From positions 53,058,012-53,122,011 of the forward strand of contig CM059971.1 of assembly GCA_030490835.1 (NCBI GenBank): a stretch of DNA of 64,000 nt, read 5' to 3'. A program made the translations under genes and the position numbers. Position 1 is the stretch's first letter; every line of letters starts with the position of its first letter. Below the pieces are notes generated by a model that made no database searches, was not told the DNA's origin, and was given only the letters and a program-made list of their open reading frames with translations. This DNA is from Annona cherimola (Eukaryota; Streptophyta; Magnoliopsida; Magnoliales; Annonaceae). Positions 63,881 through 64,000 of the stretch are shown here, piece after piece.

Positions 63881-64000
63881 TAAAATAAAAGAAATTGTAA
63901 TTCACTAACAACTTAATTAAAACTATTCTAAGAAAGCAATTAAAAGCTATAAAATTTAACTTTTAAAACAGGAAAGAGAATTACATTAAATATAATCTAA

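Noticed and set aside
63480..63900. Purine-rich stretch as a coding or regulatory region
   Set aside because: Plain GA/GAA simple repeat without a usable frame.

Overview
This is repeat-dense nuclear DNA of a flowering plant. I see no intact ordinary host gene. Almost everything is nested LTR retrotransposons, with long AT-rich remnants of older ones. The plant call rests on the retroelement lineages (Ty3/gypsy Tat, Tekay/Del-like, Ty1/copia Sirevirus), plant-type primer sites, and captured pieces of plant-only genes (a BES1/BZR1-family exon and an LRR receptor-like kinase). I cannot name the species. Everything was read by eye, so copy counts and outer edges of old remnants are approximate.

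Layout. 1-2890: two decayed gypsy LTR pieces on the + strand with palindrome-bearing tandem repeats. 2890-6940: an old LTR-like remnant on the - strand with a possible ABC-transporter exon scrap. 6945-8290: a decayed Sirevirus gag (-). About 8530-14806: a Tekay/Del-like element (+), namely LTR, tRNA-iMet primer site, an extra ORF, then a broken gag cut off by the next insertion. 14807-58826: an old + strand Sirevirus that received two younger insertions. Its remaining order is gag (5' part deleted), integrase, RT/RNase H, an extra C-terminal ORF, polypurine tract and 3' LTR. 58827-63310: gypsy LTR remnants on the - strand, mirroring the left end. 63480-63880: a GA-rich simple repeat.

Insertion 1 (14847-39580, - strand, target duplication CCAAA) is a 24.7 kb Tat-lineage element with 5.4 kb LTRs that differ by only three substitutions that I noticed, plus simple-repeat length changes. 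It encodes one uninterrupted 3086-residue polyprotein with three successive Gag-like modules, protease, RT, two RNase H domains and integrase. Convergent to it, on the opposite strand, is a spliced gene for a predicted 1316-residue protein with a plant-mobile-domain-like region and a C-terminal coiled coil. Each LTR also carries a frameshifted receptor-kinase fragment and the first exon of a BES1/BZR1-like transcription factor. A dense array of a GTTCCGCG motif lies just upstream of a clear TATA box. I consider this element the most unusual object in the window.

Insertion 2 (42101-52874, - strand, target duplication CTATA) is a young Sirevirus of the same family as its host element. Both copies share a TGA codon between integrase and reverse transcriptase, an extra ORF after pol without visible membrane segments, duplicated polypurine tracts, and dense cassettes built on the palindrome AAGTCGACTT.
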